A DNA stretch of 64,000 nucleotides from Micromonospora fulviviridis (GCF_014648395.1 NZ_BMRA01000003.1:219933-283932); one strand, 5' to 3'; shown: positions 24,706-34,286, counted from the first letter of the stretch. Numbers and translations are program-made. The notes: a model not told the origin generated them from the sequence alone.

Positions 24706-25377
24706 TCAGCGGGTGAAGGTGAGGGCCAGGAGGAGGGCGGTGGTCGCCAGGCCGGCGGCCGCGACCAGGAGGATCGGGCGGGGGGTCAGCAGGGCGTGGC
24801 GGCGGTCGGCGAGCAGGCGGGCCGGCGCCAGCCCGACCAGCGGGCCGAGCAGCGTCACCACCAGCGCCAGCACCGGCATGCCGACGGCCAGGTCCCCGCC
24901 GGAGCCGGCGCCCAGCGCCCGTGCCCCCTCACCCAGCGCGTACGCCACCAGCGCGCCGCCGATCCCGCAGCCGACCAGCAGCGGGTTCGCCGAGCTGGGC
25001 AGCTCGCCCGGCTGGCGGGTGCGCTCCAGCAGCTCGCGTACCCCGCGCAGCAGCGGCACCGGGTCGCCGGTGGCGTCGCGGGCCGGCCCGGGCGGGTCGC
25101 CCAGCCGCCGGCCGCCCGCGCCGATCCGGGCCCGGAGCTGCCCCCACAGGTGGGTGGCCTCGGCGTCCACCCGCTCCACCATCCGCTGCGCCTCGGCCAC
25201 CTCCGCCTCGGCCCGCCGCACCTGCTCGGTGGCGTCGGCCACCGCCCGGTCGGCGGCGGCGACCTGCTGGGCGTACCAGCTGTGCGCCTCGTCGCGCTGG
25301 GCGGCCACCCGGGCGGTCAGGTCGGCGAGGCGGCGGATGTGGGCGGCGTACGTCTCACTGGAGACCGGTGCGTTCAT
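24706..25377 (-). CDS. Coiled-coil protein with C-terminal membrane helices (FtsK-like operon)
   Basis: 223 residues. The first ~90 are a long helix rich in Ala, Glu, Arg and Gln (RLADLTARVAAQRDEAHSWY, EQVRRAEAEVAEAQRMVERV), i.e. a coiled coil. The rest has three or four hydrophobic segments (LLVGCGIGGALVAYALG, VGMPVLALVVTLLGPLVGLA, ILLVAAAGLATTALLLAL). No family is recognised. The ATG overlaps the stop of the upstream FtsK-like gene (ATGA), so translation is coupled. It could anchor or link the ATPase to the membrane, because the ATPase itself has no clear membrane helices. Confidence 0.75.
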   Translation of the reverse strand: MNAPVSSETYAAHIRRLADLTARVAAQRDEAHSWYAQQVAAADRAVADATEQVRRAEAEVAEAQRMVERVDAEATHLWGQLRARIGAGGRRLGDPPGPARDATGDPVPLLRGVRELLERTRQPGELPSSANPLLVGCGIGGALVAYALGEGARALGAGSGGDLAVGMPVLALVVTLLGPLVGLAPARLLADRRHALLTPRPILLVAAAGLATTALLLALTFTR

Positions 25378-28046
25378 CGGGACGGACCATAAGGGATGAT
25401 CACCTGTCCGGTGCGGTGCACCGCCCGGTCGAAGTAGAGGCCCCGCCACGGGCGGGGGTACCAGTCCGGCCCGCCGGTGCCCGGGTAGAGCGAGGAGCCC
25501 AGCTCCGCGCCTTGCACGTCGAGCGCCACCCAGGCGCCGATCTGGTCGGTGCGCGCCGCCGGCCCGCCCAGGTCGACCCGCATCCGGGCCACCCCGCGCC
25601 ACCAGGCCAGCACGTGGGTACGCCGTTCCGGCCCGTCGTGCAGGATCCGGCGCAGCTGCTCCAGCCCGGTCCGCCGGCCAGCCTTCCCGGCGAGCTGCCC
25701 GGCCGCCGCGTCGACCGCGTAGAGCAGCAGGAAGTGCGGGGTCTGCGGGGTGCCCGGGGCGCCGAGCGCGTCGCCCACCTCGGCCATCAGCTCGGGCACC
25801 GTCTCCTCGTCGTACCAGGCGGCGTCGTCGGCCAGGTCCTCGTAGAGGGCGCGGGCGGCCGGGTCGGCGTCCGGGTCGAGGCAGGCGATGGAGAACCGGG
25901 CGGTGCCGGGGCGGTACTGCCGGGCGAGGGAGCGGGCGGCGGCGTCGAGCACCGCGCACGCCTCGTCGACCCGGGTGCCGAGCACGGCCAGGTTCCGCCC
26001 GGGGGCGCGGTGCAGCCGCAGCGCCGCCGAGCGGGCCTGCACGTCGATGATCTCGCCGAGCAGCGCGACGGGGCTGCGCGGCACGCCCTGTTCGGGGGCG
26101 GTCAGCGCGCGGATGTCGGGCGCCTCGGCCAGCCTCGGGATCGCGTCGCCGTCGAAGAGCCGGGCCGGGGCGGCGTCCTGCGGGCGCATCCGCCACAGCC
26201 GGTGCTGGAGTTCGCTCCACGTCTCCCAGTCGCCCGCGAGGGGGATGCGGGCCACCTCGTTCCCCTCGGCCAGGCCGGACTCGGCGTTGACCACGGCGTG
26301 GTGCCGGGGCAGCGACTGCGCGGCGTCGTTGCGCTCGGCCAGGATCCGCAGCGCCTTGGGCAGCGCGATACGCAGGGTGAACTGGGCGACCAGGGCGGGC
26401 CGTCCCCACAGCGCCTCGATGCCGCGTACGTCCTGCGAGGCGAGCACGAGGTGGATGCCCTGCGACCGGCCCCGCCGGGCCAGGTCCTCCAGCAGGTCGG
26501 CGGCCTCCCGGGCGACGACGTCCCGGCCGGCGAGCAGCGCCTGGAACTCGTCGACCACCGCCACGATCCGCGGCCAGTGCCCGGTCGGGTCCACCGCGCG
26601 CAGCTCGGCCAGCTTGGTGACCTCGTGCTTCTTCGCCGCGTCGGCCCGGCGGCGCAGCTCCTCGGCGAGGAAGCGCAGCAGCGCGAGCCCGAACTCCCGG
26701 TCGGTGTTCACGTTGATCCCGACCAGCCGCATGTGCGGCAGCCAGCTCGGGTCCCGCCGGCCCTGGGCGAACCGGGCGAAGGACACCCCCTCCTTGAAGT
26801 CGAGCAGATAGAACTCCAGCTCGGCGGGGGAGTAGCGGGCGGCGAGCGCGCCGATCCAGGCGAAGATCAGGTTGGTCTTGCCGGTGCCGGACGGGCCGCC
26901 GATGAGTGCGTGCGGCGGGTAGTCGCCGAGGGTGAGCAGCACCGGCCGCCCGTGCGGGCCCTCGCCGATCGGCGCGCTGAGCCCGTGCGCCGAGTCCTCC
27001 CGCCAGTACTCGCCGGGCGGGGGGAGCAGGTCGGTGAAGGGCGCCGGCGGCGGGCCGGCGTTGACCCGGGAGGCCACCTCCCGGCAGGTCTCGGTGACCA
27101 GCCCGGCCGGCGGCGGGGCGTCGAGCACCACCGGCAGGCCGCCGATCCGGGCGTCGTCGGGGTCGACCACCACCCGGGTGACGGTCGGGCCGTCCGGCAG
27201 GTCGATGCCGCGGACCACCAGGTGCACCCCGCAGGCCGCCCCGGTGCGCACCACCCGGTCCAGCTGGCCGCGCTCGTGCCGGGACAGCTCGTCGCCGCCG
27301 AGCAGCACCGCCACCCGCCACGGCTCCGGCCGGCGGCCCGTCGCGGCGGCCAGCTCGCGCAGGGACGCGTACTCGCCGGCCAGCACGGTCTCGTTGATCC
27401 GACGGATCTGCTCCACCAGGTCGTCCAGCAGCCGGCCCAGGCCACCCGGGCCGACGAAGGTGAGCAGCCCGGCGGTGCCGAGCGGCGCGAACCCGGCCAG
27501 CCCGCCGCCCAGGTGCTCCGGGTCGTACCCGAAGAGCCGGACGGCGCCGGGGTCGGCCCGGCCGACCGAGCGCAGCAGCAGCGCGGGCACCACGGCGGCG
27601 ACGCCCTCCCGGTCACTGCCGGCGAGGTGCACGTGCCCGGCGTCGAGCAGCGGGACCAGCGCGGGCACCGGCTCGGCGCCGGGGATGCGTACCGTGCCGA
27701 TCCGGACGGCGCCGGGTGGCTCGGCCCGGCCGGCGGGCGTGGCGCGCCAGCGGTCCCACGGCGCGGACGCCGCGCCCGGGGCCTCCCGAACGGCCGCGGC
27801 GGCGGCGCGACGGGCCAGCTCGGCGATCCGGGCGGCGTGCCGGGCGTCGATCTCGGCGAGCCGGCGGTCCCGTGCCGCGCCCACCCGCTCCGGTACGGCC
27901 GCGGCGGCGCGCCGCACCCGGGCCAGCCGGTCCCGGCCGGCGGCCAGCTCGTCCTCGGCGGCGGCGAGCCGGTTCCGGGTGGCGCCCAGGGCCTCGGAGA
28001 GCATCCCCCGGACCCGCGTCACCAGTTGCGCGCGGACGTCAGCCAC
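25374..28046 (-). CDS. FtsK/SpoIIIE-type ATPase with three P-loop-like domains (EccC-like plan)
   Basis: 890 residues. An N-terminal coiled coil (1-90) is followed by three consecutive FtsK-like modules. Module 1 (about 135-330) has degenerate loops (HLAGSDREGVAAVVPALLL and WRVAVLLGGDELS). Module 2 (about 365-620) is intact, with Walker A GGPSGTGKT at 383-391, Walker B IVAVVDEFQALL at 495-506, and GIHLVLASQDVRGIEALWG. Module 3 (about 660-880) is degenerate (NLAVLGTRVDEACAVL and HFLLLYAVDAAAGQL). A chain of ATPase modules with only one active resembles EccC of type VII secretion and differs from DNA-pumping FtsK, which has one module and membrane helices. It overlaps both neighbouring genes. 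Confidence 0.85.
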   Translation of the reverse strand: MADVRAQLVTRVRGMLSEALGATRNRLAAAEDELAAGRDRLARVRRAAAAVPERVGAARDRRLAEIDARHAARIAELARRAAAAAVREAPGAASAPWDRWRATPAGRAEPPGAVRIGTVRIPGAEPVPALVPLLDAGHVHLAGSDREGVAAVVPALLLRSVGRADPGAVRLFGYDPEHLGGGLAGFAPLGTAGLLTFVGPGGLGRLLDDLVEQIRRINETVLAGEYASLRELAAATGRRPEPWRVAVLLGGDELSRHERGQLDRVVRTGAACGVHLVVRGIDLPDGPTVTRVVVDPDDARIGGLPVVLDAPPPAGLVTETCREVASRVNAGPPPAPFTDLLPPPGEYWREDSAHGLSAPIGEGPHGRPVLLTLGDYPPHALIGGPSGTGKTNLIFAWIGALAARYSPAELEFYLLDFKEGVSFARFAQGRRDPSWLPHMRLVGINVNTDREFGLALLRFLAEELRRRADAAKKHEVTKLAELRAVDPTGHWPRIVAVVDEFQALLAGRDVVAREAADLLEDLARRGRSQGIHLVLASQDVRGIEALWGRPALVAQFTLRIALPKALRILAERNDAAQSLPRHHAVVNAESGLAEGNEVARIPLAGDWETWSELQHRLWRMRPQDAAPARLFDGDAIPRLAEAPDIRALTAPEQGVPRSPVALLGEIIDVQARSAALRLHRAPGRNLAVLGTRVDEACAVLDAAARSLARQYRPGTARFSIACLDPDADPAARALYEDLADDAAWYDEETVPELMAEVGDALGAPGTPQTPHFLLLYAVDAAAGQLAGKAGRRTGLEQLRRILHDGPERRTHVLAWWRGVARMRVDLGGPAARTDQIGAWVALDVQGAELGSSLYPGTGGPDWYPRPWRGLYFDRAVHRTGQVIIPYGPSR

Positions 28047-28920
28047 GGGACGGCTCCCGGTCGTCGGTGTCCTTGGGCAGGTCCCGGCCGAGCCGGTCGA
28101 GCAGCACCCCGGTGACCACCCCGGCGGTGACCGCCGGGTCGGCGGCGTGCGGCTGCTCCTGGTCGTCGGCGCGGCGCGGCGGAGGCATCCGGCAGACCCG
28201 GGTGAGCAGGGTGTCCAGCACCGGCGGGGGCAGCCCGGGCAGCAGGTCGCGGACCCGCCCGTCCAGCTCCCGGCGCAGCCGGCCCAGATCGTCGGCGCGC
28301 GGCGGGTGACCGAGCAGCTCGCCGGCCAGGCCGCGCAGCATGGGCGGGGCGATCGCGGCCAGCCCCAGCCCGACGTCGGCGTGCGCCCGGCGCAGCTCGC
28401 GGTGCAGCCGGTCCCGGTCGCCGGAGCGGATCCCGGTCACCACCCGGCGCAGCAGCTCGCGGGAGTCCTCGACCCGCTCGTCCGGCTCGTCCGGGGCGCC
28501 CTCCCGGCCGCCGGTCAGCTCCGCCACCCGCACCGCCCACCAGCGCCGTACGGCCGGCTGCTCGTCCCGGTCGGGCGCGGCCCCCGGCGCCGGTGGCGCC
28601 ACCTCGCCGCGGGCCGGGTCGTGCCTCGGCCGGCGGTCGGCGGCCGGCGGCGCGGGCGCCCCGTCGGCGGCCAGCCCGATCGCGGCCAGGTACGCCGACA
28701 GCTGCTCCTGCGCCACCCGCAGCGCGTACCCGGCCGTCTCGGCGTGCTCGGTCGCGGCGGAGAGCTCCGGCACCCCCATGGGGTTGGCCGACTCCTGGCG
28801 CACCCAGCGCAGCCGTTCGGTGGCCTGGCCGAACTTCTGCAGCGCGGCGGCGAGCTGCGCCAGCGGCAGCTCCTCGGCGGCCGCGCGGACCTGCGCGCCG
28901 ATGTCCTCGACGATGGACAC
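28039..28920 (-). CDS. Hypothetical two-part helical protein of the FtsK-like operon
   Basis: 293 residues. The N-terminal ~85 residues are helical (MSIVEDIGAQVRAAAEELPL, ALQKFGQATERLRWVRQES), a size and style like the small helical-hairpin protein encoded next to it. A Pro/Ala/Asp-rich linker (residues about 85-120) leads to a helical C-terminal domain (VRRWWAVRVAELTGG, RRVVTGIRSGDRDRLHRELR, GLAGELLGHPPRADDLGRLR). No known domain is recognised and there is no membrane helix. The stop overlaps the start of the FtsK-like gene by 8 bp. It may be an adaptor between the small protein and the ATPase; that is inference. Confidence 0.75.
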   Translation of the reverse strand: MSIVEDIGAQVRAAAEELPLAQLAAALQKFGQATERLRWVRQESANPMGVPELSAATEHAETAGYALRVAQEQLSAYLAAIGLAADGAPAPPAADRRPRHDPARGEVAPPAPGAAPDRDEQPAVRRWWAVRVAELTGGREGAPDEPDERVEDSRELLRRVVTGIRSGDRDRLHRELRRAHADVGLGLAAIAPPMLRGLAGELLGHPPRADDLGRLRRELDGRVRDLLPGLPPPVLDTLLTRVCRMPPPRRADDQEQPHAADPAVTAGVVTGVLLDRLGRDLPKDTDDREPSRG

Positions 28921-28929
28921 GACCGGCCC

Positions 28930-29190
28930 TCAGAGGGTGGCGACGTAGAGCTGTGCCTGCTCGACCGCCACCAGCGTGGCGGCGAGACACTCCTCCAGCT
29001 CCTGGCTGGCCTGGGTCAGCGAGGCCTGGGCCGCCTCGACGGTCTCGTGGCCGCTGCCCTCCAGGGCTCCGGCGAGGGTCTGCTGCGCCTCGGCCAGCTT
29101 CTCGCCGGCCGCCTGCACGGCTGTCTGCCCGTCTCCTATCTGCTGGAGAGCGACATCGATCGCTGCCTTCAGCTCGGCGACGCTCGCCAC
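28930..29190 (-). CDS. Small helical-hairpin protein, WXG100-like size (FtsK-like operon)
   Basis: 86 residues from a GTG with an excellent AGGAGGT ribosome site. The sequence is all-helical with a Gly-containing turn in the middle: VASVAELKAAIDVALQQIGD, an Ala/Gln-rich helix (EKLAEAQQTLAGALEGSGHE), then TVEAAQASLTQASQELEECL and a final helix with VEQAQLYVATL. The size and the helix-turn-helix plan recall WXG100 (EsxA-like) secreted proteins, but the W-X-G motif is missing (ALEGSGHE at the turn). It heads a four-gene operon with the FtsK-like ATPase 9 bp from the next gene. It may be a structural or exported partner. Confidence 0.75.
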   Translation of the reverse strand: MASVAELKAAIDVALQQIGDGQTAVQAAGEKLAEAQQTLAGALEGSGHETVEAAQASLTQASQELEECLAATLVAVEQAQLYVATL

Positions 29191-29385
29191 GGGGGACCTC
29201 CTGGGGGCGGGGGAGATCTCCATTACAACCCATCCCGGCGGGTGGGCGAACATCCGCCCTCGCGGCGTTCCTGCCCGGGTGTCCGATTACCGCCCTGACG
29301 TGCGTAAAGGCGCTTGACGGCGGCACCCGCGAGTCCCGCCGCCGGATCCTCCGGTCCTGTGCACGGGACGCGTGCCGGGGACCGG

Positions 29386-29763
29386 TCAGCGGGGCAGCCG
29401 GCGCGGGCCGTACACCTCGGCCCCGAGCGCGCCCACCCGGGCCCGCAGCTCCCGGTCGGCGGTGACCACCGCCCGGCGGCGCTCCGGCGCGGCCGCGACC
29501 AGTTCGACGATGGCGTCGTCGCCGGACCCGGGCGCGGACACCACGGCCACCCCGGGCACCGCCGGGACGTTCCGGGCCGCGCCCTCCACCACCAGCACCA
29601 CCTCCACGGGCGGCGGCAGCTCCGGCGGTACGCCCGCCTCGGCGAGCGGCACCAGCGCGTCCCGCAGCCGGGCGGCCGCCCCGGCCCGGTCCCGCCACCA
29701 GCCGTCCGGCCGCGAACCGACCACGTTCGCGCCGTCGACGATCAGCAGCGGCGGGTTCTCCAT
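29386..29763 (-). CDS. NYN/PIN-like domain protein (YacP-like)
   Basis: 125 residues. The first strand LLIVDGANVVGSRPDGWWRD contains the conserved DGANVVG motif of NYN ribonuclease-like domains. Acidic residues recur at the expected places: SGDDAIVELV, VTADRELRARVGALG. YacP-type proteins of this sort are thought to act on RNA; the full catalytic set (three or four Asp) seems to be present. It diverges from the clpC-like gene, with 117 bp between starts. Function beyond probable RNA binding or cleavage is unproven. Confidence 0.82.
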   Translation of the reverse strand: MENPPLLIVDGANVVGSRPDGWWRDRAGAAARLRDALVPLAEAGVPPELPPPVEVVLVVEGAARNVPAVPGVAVVSAPGSGDDAIVELVAAAPERRRAVVTADRELRARVGALGAEVYGPRRLPR

Positions 29764-29880
29764 GACCCCAGCGTGCCATCCTCGCCGCGTTTGTCGCGCC
29801 GACCGCCGGGTAGCCACCGCCGACCGTGCCGCGCCTTGTCGCGCCCCGGCGGCCGTGCCGACCGACTGCGGAGGACAGAG

Positions 29881-32430
29881 ATGATGGGACCCGGTGACTT
29901 CGGCAACGACCCGTGGGACGAATTCCTGGCCCGGTACTTCGGGCGGGGCGAGGGGGGACGCCGGCCGGCGCACCGGGTCGACATCACCCGGCTGATGACC
30001 GCCGACGCGCGGGAGATGCTGGCCGACGCGGCCCGCCGCGCGGCCCAGAAGCACAGCAACGACCTGGACACCGACCACCTGTTGTGGGCGGCGTTGCAGC
30101 GCGAGCCGCTACGGGACCTGGTGCGCCGGGCCGGCGCCGACCCGGACGCGCTGGTCAACGCGCTGGGCGGGCGCGGCGAGGGGGCGCCCCGGGGCGAGGT
30201 GCCGCCGAACCTGTCGCTGACCCCGGCGGCCAAGCGGGCGCTGCTCGACGCGCACCAACTCTCCCGGGCCATGGGGGCCAACTACATCGGCCCCGAGCAC
30301 ATCCTGATGGCCCTGCCGCTCAACCCCGAGTCGCCGGCCGGCCGGATGCTCGCCGCCGGGCGGATCCAGCCCGAGTCGCTCCAGGCGGCCAGCGCCGAGC
30401 GCGGCCCGTCGACCGGCCCGAAGCCGGACCGGGGCACCCCCACCCTCGACCAGTACGGCCAGGACCTCACCGAGCTGGCCCAGATGGACCAGATCGACCC
30501 GGTGATCGGCCGGGCCGACGAGATCGAGCAGGCCGTGGAGATCCTGTCCCGGCGCACCAAGAACAACCCGGTGCTGATCGGCGAGGCCGGCGTCGGCAAG
30601 ACCGCCATCGTGGAGGGGCTTGCCGAGCGGATCTGTGACGGCGACGTCCCGCAGACCCTGATCGGCAAGCGGGTCATCCAGCTCGACCTGGCCGGCCTGG
30701 TCGCCGGCACCCGCTACCGGGGCGACTTCGAGGAACGGCTCAAGAAGGTGATCGACGAGATCCGGGCCCACCGCGAGGAGCTGATCGTCTTCCTGGACGA
30801 GATCCACACCCTGGTCGGCGCCGGCGGCGCCGGCAGCGAGGGCGGCATGGACGCGTCCAACATGCTCAAGCCCGCCCTGGCCCGCGGCGAGCTGCGGGTG
30901 ATCGGCGCGACCACGCTGGACGAGTACCGCAAGAGCATCGAGAAGGACGCCGCGTTGGCCCGACGGTTCCAGCCGGTGCTGGTCCCCGAGCCCACCGTCG
31001 AGGACACCGTGGCCATCCTGCGCGGCCTGCGCGACCGGTACGAGGCGCACCACCAGGTCCGCTTCACCGACGAGGCGCTGGTCGCCGCCGCCGAGCTCTC
31101 CGACCGGTACGTCACCGACCGGTACCTGCCGGACAAGGCGATCGACCTCATCGACCAGGCCGGCGCCCGGGTGCGGCTGCGCACCCGCACCCCGGCCGCC
31201 GACGTGCGCGAGCTGGAGCAGCAGCTCGACGAGGTACGCCGGGACAAGGAGCAGGCCGTCTCCGACGAGCAGTACGAGCGGGCCACCCAGCTGCGTGACC
31301 GCACCGCCGAGCTGGAGGACCAGCTCCGGCGCGCCCGGGGCGACGAGGGCCCCAACCACGTGCCCGAGGTCGGGCCGAAGGAGATCGCCGAGGTGGTGTC
31401 GCGGGCCACCGGCATCCCGATCAACCAGCTCACCGAGGAGGAGCGGGACCGGCTGCTGCGCCTGGAGGGGCACCTGCACGAGAAGGTGGTCGGCCAGGAC
31501 GAGGCGGTCAGCGCGGTGGCCGAGGCGGTGCGCCGCTCGCGTACCGGGCTGGCCGACCCGGACCGGCCGATGGGCAGCTTCCTCTTCCTCGGCCCCACGG
31601 GCGTCGGCAAGACCGAGCTGGCCCGGGCCCTCGCCGAGGCGCTTTTCGGCGAGGCCGACCGGATGGTCCGGGTGGACATGAGCGAGTTCCAGGAGCGGCA
31701 CACGGTCAGCCGGCTGGTCGGCGCGCCTCCCGGCTACGTCGGTTACGAGGAGGCGGGCCAGCTCACCGAGGCGGTGCGCCGCCGCCCGTACGCGGTGGTG
31801 CTTCTCGACGAGATCGAGAAGGCCCACCCGGACGTGTTCAACATCCTGCTCCAGGTGCTCGACGACGGCCGGCTCACCGACAGCCAGGGGCGCACGGTGA
31901 ACTTCAAGAACACCGTACTGATCATGACGAGCAACCTCGGCTCGGAGCTGATCACCGGCACCCAGCGCACCGTCGGCTTCGGCGCCGGCGAGCCCGGCGA
32001 GCAGCAGACCAGCGAACTGCGCGAGCGGCTGATGCGCCGGCTCCAGGAGAACTTCCGGCCCGAGTTCATCAACCGGATCGACGAGGTGATCATCTTCCAG
32101 CGCCTGGAGGCCGAGCAGCTGCGCCAGATCACCGGACTGCTGCTGGAGGAGACCCGCCGCCGCCTGCACGCCCAGGACATCCAGGTCGAGTTCACCACCG
32201 CCGGCGTGGACTGGCTGGCCGAGCACGGCTACCAGCCCGAGTTCGGCGCCCGGCCGCTGCGCCGGGTGATCCAGCGCGAGGTCGACAACCGGCTCTCCCG
32301 GATGCTGCTGGAGAACGAGATCTCGCCCGGCCAGCACGTCACCGTCGACGCGCGGGACGGCCAGCTCGCCTTCGAGGTGCGCGCCACCGACCGCGGCTAC
32401 ACCGCCGCGTCGACGTCCCATCCGCGATGA
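29881..32430 (+). CDS. ClpC-type AAA+ unfoldase (paralogue with extended N-terminus)
   Basis: 849 residues. A Gly/Arg-rich extension (1-40) precedes the Clp N domain (about 41-180). The first AAA+ module has GEAGVGKTA (about residue 235) and [15 protein letters not shown]. The linker carries a UVR motif ([20 protein letters not shown], about residues 465-485), not the long ClpB middle domain, so this is ClpC rather than ClpB. The second module has GPTGVGKTE (about 571) and [14 protein letters not shown], and the ClpP-docking tripeptide VGF is in [11 protein letters not shown]. All catalytic motifs are intact. GGAGGA precedes ATGATG. An operon with two small genes follows, with ATGA-type overlap in reach. 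Housekeeping ClpC is probably elsewhere. Confidence 0.92.
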   Translation: MMGPGDFGNDPWDEFLARYFGRGEGGRRPAHRVDITRLMTADAREMLADAARRAAQKHSNDLDTDHLLWAALQREPLRDLVRRAGADPDALVNALGGRGEGAPRGEVPPNLSLTPAAKRALLDAHQLSRAMGANYIGPEHILMALPLNPESPAGRMLAAGRIQPESLQAASAERGPSTGPKPDRGTPTLDQYGQDLTELAQMDQIDPVIGRADEIEQAVEILSRRTKNNPVLIGEAGVGKTAIVEGLAERICDGDVPQTLIGKRVIQLDLAGLVAGTRYRGDFEERLKKVIDEIRAHREELIVFLDEIHTLVGAGGAGSEGGMDASNMLKPALARGELRVIGATTLDEYRKSIEKDAALARRFQPVLVPEPTVEDTVAILRGLRDRYEAHHQVRFTDEALVAAAELSDRYVTDRYLPDKAIDLIDQAGARVRLRTRTPAADVRELEQQLDEVRRDKEQAVSDEQYERATQLRDRTAELEDQLRRARGDEGPNHVPEVGPKEIAEVVSRATGIPINQLTEEERDRLLRLEGHLHEKVVGQDEAVSAVAEAVRRSRTGLADPDRPMGSFLFLGPTGVGKTELARALAEALFGEADRMVRVDMSEFQERHTVSRLVGAPPGYVGYEEAGQLTEAVRRRPYAVVLLDEIEKAHPDVFNILLQVLDDGRLTDSQGRTVNFKNTVLIMTSNLGSELITGTQRTVGFGAGEPGEQQTSELRERLMRRLQENFRPEFINRIDEVIIFQRLEAEQLRQITGLLLEETRRRLHAQDIQVEFTTAGVDWLAEHGYQPEFGARPLRRVIQREVDNRLSRMLLENEISPGQHVTVDARDGQLAFEVRATDRGYTAASTSHPR

Positions 32431-32468
32431 GGGAAGACGCCCCAGCCCCGACGGATCGGAGGGCGGAC

Positions 32469-32642
32469 ATGACGGAACCCGAGGAGACCCGGGAGGACAC
32501 CGAGCGAACCGAACCCATCGTCGCGCCCCCGACGGCCAACCCGGCCCGGGTCAAGGTGCCGCCGGAGGGCCTGAAGCAGCACACCGACAAGGGCGAGGGC
32601 GACCCGACGCCGTCCGGGTCGCCGTCGGAAGAGGAGGCGTGA
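32469..32642 (+). CDS. Small acidic disordered protein
   Basis: 57 residues from the ATG at 32469, which has GGAGGG 5-9 nt upstream; an ATG at 32427 overlapping the clpC stop would add 14 residues. The product is acidic and lacks hydrophobic stretches (MTEPEETREDTERTEPIVAP, then VKVPPEGLKQHTDKGEGD). No family is recognised. Its TGA overlaps the ATG of the DUF3140 gene (TGATGG), so the two are coupled. Confidence 0.6.
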   Translation: MTEPEETREDTERTEPIVAPPTANPARVKVPPEGLKQHTDKGEGDPTPSGSPSEEEA

Positions 32643-32992
32643 TGGTACGCGAGGCGCGACTCGACCCGGAGGTCGAGGTGATCTGGGACGACTTCCACGC
32701 CGAGGTGAACGTCCCCTCCGAGAAGCTGCGGCAGTGGCTGCTCACCCGCGGCTCGGGGGAGGAGGCGTTCGGCCCCGGCCCGGACCTCGACCTGCCCGAG
32801 CCCGGCCGGCGGATCCTCCAGGTGCTGACCAAGCGCAAGGTGGACCTCACCCCGGACGACATCGAGGTGATGCGGGACGCCATCGAGCGGATCCGGGCGC
32901 TGACCGCGGCGAAGCCGAGCCGGGGCAACGCCGACGACGAGTGGCGGCACTCGCTGCTCGACCTCGGCCACGACGTCCTCATCGAACGCTGA
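32642..32992 (+). CDS. DUF3140 protein
   Basis: 116 residues: MVREARLDPEVEVIWDDFHA, VNVPSEKLRQWLLTRGSGEE, and a C-terminal block GRRILQVLTKRKVDLTPDDI with RHSLLDLGHDVL. This helical pattern is that of DUF3140, a small actinobacterial family of unknown function. It is translationally coupled to the preceding small ORF and third in the clpC-like operon, so a link to protein quality control is possible but not shown. Confidence 0.85.
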   Translation: MVREARLDPEVEVIWDDFHAEVNVPSEKLRQWLLTRGSGEEAFGPGPDLDLPEPGRRILQVLTKRKVDLTPDDIEVMRDAIERIRALTAAKPSRGNADDEWRHSLLDLGHDVLIER

Positions 32993-33043
32993 CGTGCTAT
33001 GCGCCGGCACCCGGGACGGTTCCCGGGTGCCGTCGCCGTCGGT

Positions 33044-33280
33044 CTACTCGGATTCCATGCTGGGCAGTTGCAGTCCGGCGGCGTCGGCCGCGTCCTGCCG
33101 GTCGCCGCGCGCCCGCTCCTCCCGGGTGAGCAGGTTGGCGTACTCGGTGATGTCGGCCGGCTCGGGCACCTCGGGCAACCGGCGCAGGAACGCCTCCAGG
33201 TCGGCGGAGGCGGCGGTGTGCGCGGCGGCCGCCTGGCGCAGCAGCTCCCGCTGGTCGGCGGCGGGGTACAGATCAGTCAT
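33044..33280 (-). CDS. Hypothetical small helical protein
   Basis: 78 residues, mainly helical and acidic: MTDLYPAADQRELLRQAAAA, then DLEAFLRRLPEVPEPADITE, ending LQLPSMESE. The frame shows good coding character. No domain is recognised. It lies 19 bp before the end of the LysR gene on the same strand order (LysR upstream), so it may be the second gene of that transcript. Confidence 0.6.
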   Translation of the reverse strand: MTDLYPAADQRELLRQAAAAHTAASADLEAFLRRLPEVPEPADITEYANLLTREERARGDRQDAADAAGLQLPSMESE

Positions 33281-33299
33281 GCCGCCCAGATACCCGCGC

Positions 33300-34286
33300 T
33301 CAGGCGGTTCGCACCCCGCCCGCGGTGGTCGGCTGCGCGCCGAAGTCCGGGTGGGCCAGCAGCCAGGCCAGGTAGTCCGGGTGGTTCGCCAGCGCGTCGG
33401 TGTACGACGCCAACGCCGTCTCCAGCACCGGCTCGGCGACCCGGGCCGCCGGGGCGTCCGGGTGCCAGCCGAGCAGCAGCCGCCAGCGCAGCGGCGTCCC
33501 CGCCAGCCGGCGGGTCACCAGCCCGGCCACCGGGCGGAAGGTGGCCTGGCACAGCGCCACCGCCTCGCCCGCGTCCACCAGGTCCAGGCAGCCCCGCACG
33601 TCCGCCTCGTAGACCTTGCGGGGGGTGAAGCCGGCCCGGGCGCAGGCGGCCGCGAAGCAGTCGCCGAAGCAGCCGTCCCCGGGCGCGGCCACCCACTGCT
33701 CGCGGCGCAGGTCGATGAGGCCCACCTCGTCGCGTCCGGCCATCGGGTGGGTCTGCGGCAGCAGCACGAAGACCGGGTCGACGGCCACCTCCCGCCAGCT
33801 CAGCCCGAACTCCGCCGACGGGGTGGCGTCCCCGCACACCCCGGTGAGCGCGAAGTCGAGCCGCCCGCCGGCCACCAGTTGGGCCAGCTCGTCCACCGAC
33901 CAGGACGCGTACGTGGTGATCTGCACCTCGGGGCGTTCGGCGGCGAGCCGGTGCACCAGCCGGCCCAGGATGGGGCTGTTCACCCCGCCGAACCGGTAGC
34001 GGCTCAGCGGGTCACCGGCCCCGGCCAGCCGGGCCGCCTCGTCCTGGAGGCCCTTCATGGCCGGCAGCAGCACCCGGGCCCGGTCCAGCACCAGCTCGCC
34101 CAGCGCGGTGGGCCGGGCGCCCCGGCGGTCCCGCTCGAACAGCGGCCCACCGAGGGCGCGCTCGATGCGCTGGAGCTGGGCGGTCAGCGCCGGCTGGGCC
34201 AGGCCGAGCGTGGAGGCCGCCTTGGTGACGCTCCCCGTCTCCGCGATCGCGCAGACCACCCGCAGGTGTCGCAGCTCCAGATTCAT
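33300..34286 (-). CDS. LysR family transcriptional regulator
   Basis: 328 residues. The N-terminal helix-turn-helix is textbook: MNLELRHLRVVCAIAETGSV, TKAASTLGLAQPALTAQLQR and IERALGGPLFERDRRGARPT. A ligand-binding domain follows (residues 90-300; LVAGGRLDFALTGVCGD, FVLLPQTHPMAGRDEVGL), then a tail with an unusual Cys-containing stretch (GDGCFGDCFAAACARAGF). The target genes are unclear: no divergent gene starts beside it, as the hemerythrin gene is on the same strand. Confidence 0.93.
   Translation of the reverse strand: MNLELRHLRVVCAIAETGSVTKAASTLGLAQPALTAQLQRIERALGGPLFERDRRGARPTALGELVLDRARVLLPAMKGLQDEAARLAGAGDPLSRYRFGGVNSPILGRLVHRLAAERPEVQITTYASWSVDELAQLVAGGRLDFALTGVCGDATPSAEFGLSWREVAVDPVFVLLPQTHPMAGRDEVGLIDLRREQWVAAPGDGCFGDCFAAACARAGFTPRKVYEADVRGCLDLVDAGEAVALCQATFRPVAGLVTRRLAGTPLRWRLLLGWHPDAPAARVAEPVLETALASYTDALANHPDYLAWLLAHPDFGAQPTTAGGVRTA

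Noticed and set aside
24921..28115. Plus-strand open frame of 1064 codons
   Set aside because: Antisense to the FtsK-like ATPase, which has clear Walker motifs; the mirror frame has no recognisable domain.
28930..29190. True WXG100 (EsxA/B) protein
   Set aside because: Size and helical plan fit, but the WXG turn and the C-terminal YxxxD/E export motif are absent.
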